From a virus, in IMG/VR virus record IMGVR_UViG_3300005056_000078, positions 1 to 23,213 of that record: DNA of 23,213 bases, one strand, 5' to 3'. The first letter of the stretch is position 1. Every line of letters starts with the position of its first letter. The notes below the pieces were generated by a model, which had not been told where the DNA came from, ran no database searches, and worked only from the letters and a program-made list of their open reading frames with translations. A program made the position numbers and the translations under genes. This document shows, in pieces, positions 20,367 to 23,213 of the stretch.

Positions 20367-21101
20367 ATGTCTACTACTAATACACCAACCGCACAAAAGA
20401 AAGAAACATCAATCGTAACTATGAAAGATGTTATCTTCATGTTCAGTTCAGTTAATCGTCCTATCGAGCAACTTAACACTGACAACAAACCACCTTTATC
20501 AGACCCTAAATCGCCTACCTTTGGCTTAGAGTTCCACTCGTTTGAAATTAAAATTCTTATTTCTGAGTCTCGTTATAAGACTTTGAAGAAGAAATTCAAA
20601 GGTGCTAAGAACTTACCTAACGCTAAAGAGCTTGAGAAAGATGACTTACTTGAGAAGTACGACTACTTGAATGAAGCAGACCTTGATGATGACATGGTTC
20701 TAATCAAATTCTCACAAAGCTGTCTTGTTGGTAAACCTGATAAGAATGGTGTTCGTCGTGAATCTTACCCAGTTAAACAAATTGGTATCAAAGGCAAAGT
20801 CCAAGATGCTAATGGCGTTACAATCGACCAAGATACTAGCTTGGGCAATGGTACGAAAGGTCACTTTCAATTCCGCCCTGTTGATGGTACTAACGGTTTG
20901 TATCTTTATCCTCAGCTTATATGTGTTACTAACCTTATTGAATATGTTGGTGGCGAAGCAGAAGAAGACTTAGACTCATTAGGTTTGGAAGAACTTGGTG
21001 AAGCTGATTTAGATAAAGAAGCAGAAGAGTCAGATGCTAATCAAGCTGAACCTAATGCTGATGCAGACGACAAAGAAGGTGAAGCAGACCCAGTCTTCTA
21101 A
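20367..21101 (+). CDS. probable single-stranded DNA-binding protein with acidic tail (244 aa)
   Basis: ATG 20367 follows TTGGAGACACCA. Residues about 20-190 form a beta-rich domain with features of phage SSB/gp2.5/DUF2815-type proteins: an aliphatic-aromatic strand GLEFHSFEIKILIS, basic patch KTLKKKFKGAKN, a late GNGTKGHFQFRPV strand and YLYPQLICVTNLIEYVGG. Residues about 195-244 are an acidic tail (EAEEDLDSLGLEELGEADLDK and on) ending EADPVF, the Phe-capped tip that recruits polymerase and primase-helicase in T7. The family assignment is by pattern, not by alignment. A strong terminator follows. Confidence 0.8.
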   Translation: MSTTNTPTAQKKETSIVTMKDVIFMFSSVNRPIEQLNTDNKPPLSDPKSPTFGLEFHSFEIKILISESRYKTLKKKFKGAKNLPNAKELEKDDLLEKYDYLNEADLDDDMVLIKFSQSCLVGKPDKNGVRRESYPVKQIGIKGKVQDANGVTIDQDTSLGNGTKGHFQFRPVDGTNGLYLYPQLICVTNLIEYVGGEAEEDLDSLGLEELGEADLDKEAEESDANQAEPNADADDKEGEADPVF

Positions 21102-21115
21102 ACCTACTAAATATT

Positions 21116-21144
21116 GCCCACCTAAATACTAGGTGGGCTTTCTT
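21116..21144 (+). terminator. strong intrinsic terminator after the SSB-like gene
   Basis: GCCCACCT (21116-21123) and AGGTGGGC (21131-21138) form eight perfect GC-rich pairs around AAATACT, followed by TTTCTT. It starts 14 bases after the stop codon. Confidence 0.92.
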
Positions 21145-21173
21145 GTCCGCTATTTATAACTAAGGAGAAACCT

Positions 21174-21305
21174 ATGAAAACATACGTAGCAATATCAAAT
21201 AATGGCAGAACAAAACATATTTCTGCTTACACATACTCAGACGCTTACCAACAAGCTACAGATTGGGCTGGCGATGATGGTATAAGAGAAATGAACGAAC
21301 ACTAA
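21174..21305 (+). CDS. small hypothetical protein (43 aa)
   Basis: ATG 21174 follows TAAGGAGAAACCT, the standard leader. The 43-residue product (MKTYVAISNNGRTKHISAYT and on to EMNEH) starts with a beta hairpin-like stretch and a helix-prone second half (YSDAYQQATDWA). No recognised motif. It lies between the terminator and the exonuclease gene, whose leader starts within a few bases of its stop. Confidence 0.6.
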   Translation: MKTYVAISNNGRTKHISAYTYSDAYQQATDWAGDDGIREMNEH

Positions 21306-21317
21306 CTGGAGAAGCCT

Positions 21318-22295
21318 ATGAGCTTATCAGAACTAGGTCTTATAGGTGTCAAAAGTAAGACCTTATTAATTGATGGTGACATAATAATTTATCAACCATG
21401 TTGTATATTTACAGATGATGATGACCAAAGCCGTAGACAAATAGCTAGACACATCAACAACAAAATAGATAAGATGATGGAGGATGCAGGTTGTGATACT
21501 TACATGTTCTTCGTCACTACTAAATTTAATTTCCGCGACCAACTTGTAGATGACTACAAAGCTAACCGCGTAGATGCAGAACGTCCTGTTAACTTAGCAT
21601 GGGCAAAGCGGTGGGCAGTTAATTCACTTAACGCACACTTCCACAAAGGTCTTGAGGCTGATGACTTACTCGGTATCCATATGAAGAAGGATAGAGTAAT
21701 TTGGAGTCTTGATAAAGATTTAAAACAAATAGCAGGTGAACACCTTGACTATCATGACGACAAAGGTAAAGAACCTTATATTAATACCGTTACTAAAGAA
21801 GGTCACTTGTTCCTTAAGAAATGGGTTACTGATGCTGGCAATGCTCGTAAGAAGATTCAGTTCAGTGGAGACATTGGACTATACTTCCAAATGCTTATTG
21901 GTGACACTACCGATAATATATTAGGGTGTGCTGAACGCAAAGCTACTGCTCCTAAGTCAGGACCGAACAAGGGCATCCTTGGTGATGTTAAACGTCACGG
22001 TGTTGGCGAGATGGCTGCTTACAAATTAGTTGTAAATGCTATCATGTATAAAGGTAGCAAGACAGCTAGTGAAGCAGTGCTTGATATGGTTAAGGCTCAG
22101 TACTTTAAAATCTGGGGTAATGACTGGCAAGTACATCTTGAGACTCAGGCTAACTTATTATTCATGGTCAGACTTCAACGTGGTGATGTATTCAGACGTT
22201 GGACTGTTGATGGTCGTAAAGAGTACTTTCATTTAATTGAAGGTAAGGTATTGACAGAAGAGGTATTTCTAAATGACTATTCAACTAAGGGATAA
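21318..22295 (+). CDS. 5'-3' exonuclease, T7 gp6/flap-endonuclease type (325 aa)
   Basis: It degrades DNA from 5' ends, removes RNA primers and recycles host DNA. FEN/PIN-type metal ligands are visible: LLIDGD (Asp19, Asp21), FNFRDQLVDDYKANR (substrate-binding Arg/Lys), LEADDLLG (Glu113, Asp115, Asp116), SLDKDLKQI (Asp132, Asp134) and MLIGDTTDNILG (Asp196, Asp199), followed by a helix-hairpin-helix-like region (RHGVGEMAAYKL). Order and spacing match T7 gp6 and the T5/pol I exonuclease family. The start follows CTGGAGAAGCCT. The end overlaps the endonuclease VII gene by 23 bases. Confidence 0.93.
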   Translation: MSLSELGLIGVKSKTLLIDGDIIIYQPCCIFTDDDDQSRRQIARHINNKIDKMMEDAGCDTYMFFVTTKFNFRDQLVDDYKANRVDAERPVNLAWAKRWAVNSLNAHFHKGLEADDLLGIHMKKDRVIWSLDKDLKQIAGEHLDYHDDKGKEPYINTVTKEGHLFLKKWVTDAGNARKKIQFSGDIGLYFQMLIGDTTDNILGCAERKATAPKSGPNKGILGDVKRHGVGEMAAYKLVVNAIMYKGSKTASEAVLDMVKAQYFKIWGNDWQVHLETQANLLFMVRLQRGDVFRRWTVDGRKEYFHLIEGKVLTEEVFLNDYSTKG

Positions 22296-22680
22296 CCAAG
22301 TAGATGCTTATCGTAAACAGAAAGCCGCTAAACAAAAATATCGTTGTCCCATATGTTTGGGCAGTCTCGCACATGGAATTAATGCCCTTGACCACTGCCA
22401 TAGAAACGGACAAATACGTTCTACCCTATGCACTTCGTGTAATGTGGGAGAAGGTAAGGTCATGGCTGGTGTTAAGTTTAGAACTCCTATGGGTAACTTA
22501 GCTTACACCGACCCTGTAAAGTGGTTGCGTAATTTAGCTAATTACCTAGAACATCATGCAGCTAACCCTTCTGGTATATTCCACCCTACGTTTAATATGA
22601 AGACTGGTAAACAGAAGCCTATTAAACGGAAGGCTGCTGTGAAGAAGAAATCAACCAGAAAGATAGCTAAAGCCTTTTAA
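22273..22680 (+). CDS. recombination endonuclease VII (135 aa)
   Basis: A nuclease of the T4 endonuclease VII (gp49) fold that cuts branched DNA. Zinc ligands are Cys25/Cys28 (CPIC) and Cys53/Cys56 (CTSC). The His-Me finger is ALDHCHRNGQIR with Asp40, His41 and His43, and Asn57 closes the site (CN), as in T4 (D40, N62). The C-terminal extension (105-135) is very basic (KQKPIKRKAAVKKKSTRKIAK), suited to DNA binding. It likely resolves junctions during replication or packaging. It is shorter than T4 gp49 and resembles T7-group versions. Confidence 0.93.
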   Translation: MTIQLRDNQVDAYRKQKAAKQKYRCPICLGSLAHGINALDHCHRNGQIRSTLCTSCNVGEGKVMAGVKFRTPMGNLAYTDPVKWLRNLANYLEHHAANPSGIFHPTFNMKTGKQKPIKRKAAVKKKSTRKIAKAF

Positions 22681-22693
22681 TTTAGAGAAACCT

Positions 22694-22792
22694 ATGAAGA
22701 TATTAAGTATGAGTTCCAGACCTATTTGCATAGACTGCAACTATTATGCACCCTGTAAATGTGGTAATAACAATTTTATAAAGAGAAACTAA
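22694..22792 (+). CDS. very small cysteine-rich protein, possible zinc knuckle (32 aa)
   Basis: ATG 22694 lies behind TTTAGAGAAACCT. The 32-residue product contains four Cys in CIDCNYYAPCKCG, a CxxC-x5-CxC arrangement able to bind one zinc. It ends basic (FIKRN). Such mini-proteins are common but unstudied in phages. The next gene begins one base after its stop. Short length keeps this tentative. Confidence 0.5.
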   Translation: MKILSMSSRPICIDCNYYAPCKCGNNNFIKRN

Positions 22793-22793
22793 T

Positions 22794-23213
22794 ATGAACA
22801 TATTTCAACTACTAGGTCTACCCTCAGACCACCGTGACAATGAAAAGAAAACTACCCAGCTAGTTAAACACTGGGATGAAGTATCAGATATTCACAAGCA
22901 TGACAAGAAGCGTTTTGGCTTACAGCTAAAGAAAGATGGTGTCTGCTCTATCACAATCATTCGTGATGGTATGGCTTCTATCTGGTCACGTACTGCCAAG
23001 AAGTTTACTAATACTTCTCATATCTGCCATGACATCTCGCGTATGAACTTACGTGATGGTGTATACTTTGGGGAGCTAACTTGTGATGTTAGAGCTGGAG
23101 TATCGCTTGAAGTACTATCAGGCATAGTTAATCCTAACAGAGTTAAAGCTCTAGACCCAACCCAACTTAGAATTTCTAAGTGCCTAACTATGAACTTCTT
23201 CGATATGGTAAGT
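22794..23213 (+). CDS. ATP-dependent DNA ligase, N-terminal part (3' truncated by window edge)
   Basis: The frame is open for 140 codons to the window end. The nucleotidyl-transferase signature KxDG appears as LQLKKDGVCSITII (Lys46 would carry AMP), and YFGELTCD (Glu94) fits ligase motif III (GEL). A segment such as RDGMASIWSRTAKKF lies between them, where motif Ia residues are expected. The order and the neighbouring exonuclease and endonuclease VII genes fit a phage nick-sealing ligase. Motifs IV, V and the OB domain would lie beyond the window. Confidence 0.82.
   Translation, partial: MNIFQLLGLPSDHRDNEKKTTQLVKHWDEVSDIHKHDKKRFGLQLKKDGVCSITIIRDGMASIWSRTAKKFTNTSHICHDISRMNLRDGVYFGELTCDVRAGVSLEVLSGIVNPNRVKALDPTQLRISKCLTMNFFDMVS

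Noticed and set aside
20725-20973. 82-codon + frame inside the SSB-like gene
   Set aside because: No leader sequence; hydrophobic composition arises from frame-shifted reading of the host gene.

Overview
The window is a stretch of a lytic-type, AT-rich double-stranded DNA phage genome. All supported genes lie on the + strand, tightly packed, often with ATGA/TAATG overlaps. The replication set is T7-like in character: family A DNA polymerase with proofreading exonuclease, Toprim primase, T7 gp6-type 5'-3' exonuclease, endonuclease VII and an ATP-dependent DNA ligase at the right edge. It is joined by class I ribonucleotide reductase, ThyX, a thioredoxin-like protein and a MazG-like hydrolase. 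A lipoprotein of spanin-like topology next to a membrane-anchored lysozyme points to a Gram-negative host. The exact host cannot be read from the sequence.

Layout. 1-2660: the 3' end of a RadC/JAB-domain gene, then a run of small unknown genes, several with one membrane helix, and a 151-residue protein followed by a strong terminator. 2674-5565: Dda/RecD-like helicase, an overlapping homing-endonuclease-like gene, and small unknown genes, one carrying an internal in-frame start signal. 5566-8033: two long stretches (about 590 and 900 bases) without genes but dense with complementary helices. They flank a single gene for a probable zinc-binding protein, and the second contains a tRNA-like element with an abnormal anticodon loop. 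8034-8640: a small acidic-tailed protein, two terminators and a short untranslated segment between them. 8637-11185: SGNH-hydrolase receptor-binding/tail protein and lysis genes. 11185-23213: primase, polymerase, nucleotide metabolism, SSB-like protein, nucleases and ligase.

How it fits together. The right half forms a pathway from host nucleotide recycling (endonuclease VII, exonuclease, MazG) through dNTP synthesis (NrdA/NrdB, thioredoxin-like, ThyX) to DNA synthesis (primase, polymerase, SSB-like, ligase). The most unusual part is 5566-8033. The density of long perfect stems, a multi-branch junction with a T-loop hairpin, a GNRA-capped terminal domain and an embedded tRNA-like fold suggest one or two large structured noncoding RNAs. 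They are comparable in size and phage setting to the known giant ornate RNA classes GOLLD and ROOL, but membership could not be tested here. A second pattern is that three different proteins with SSB-like C-terminal tips (acidic residues ending in Phe) are each followed directly by an intrinsic terminator.
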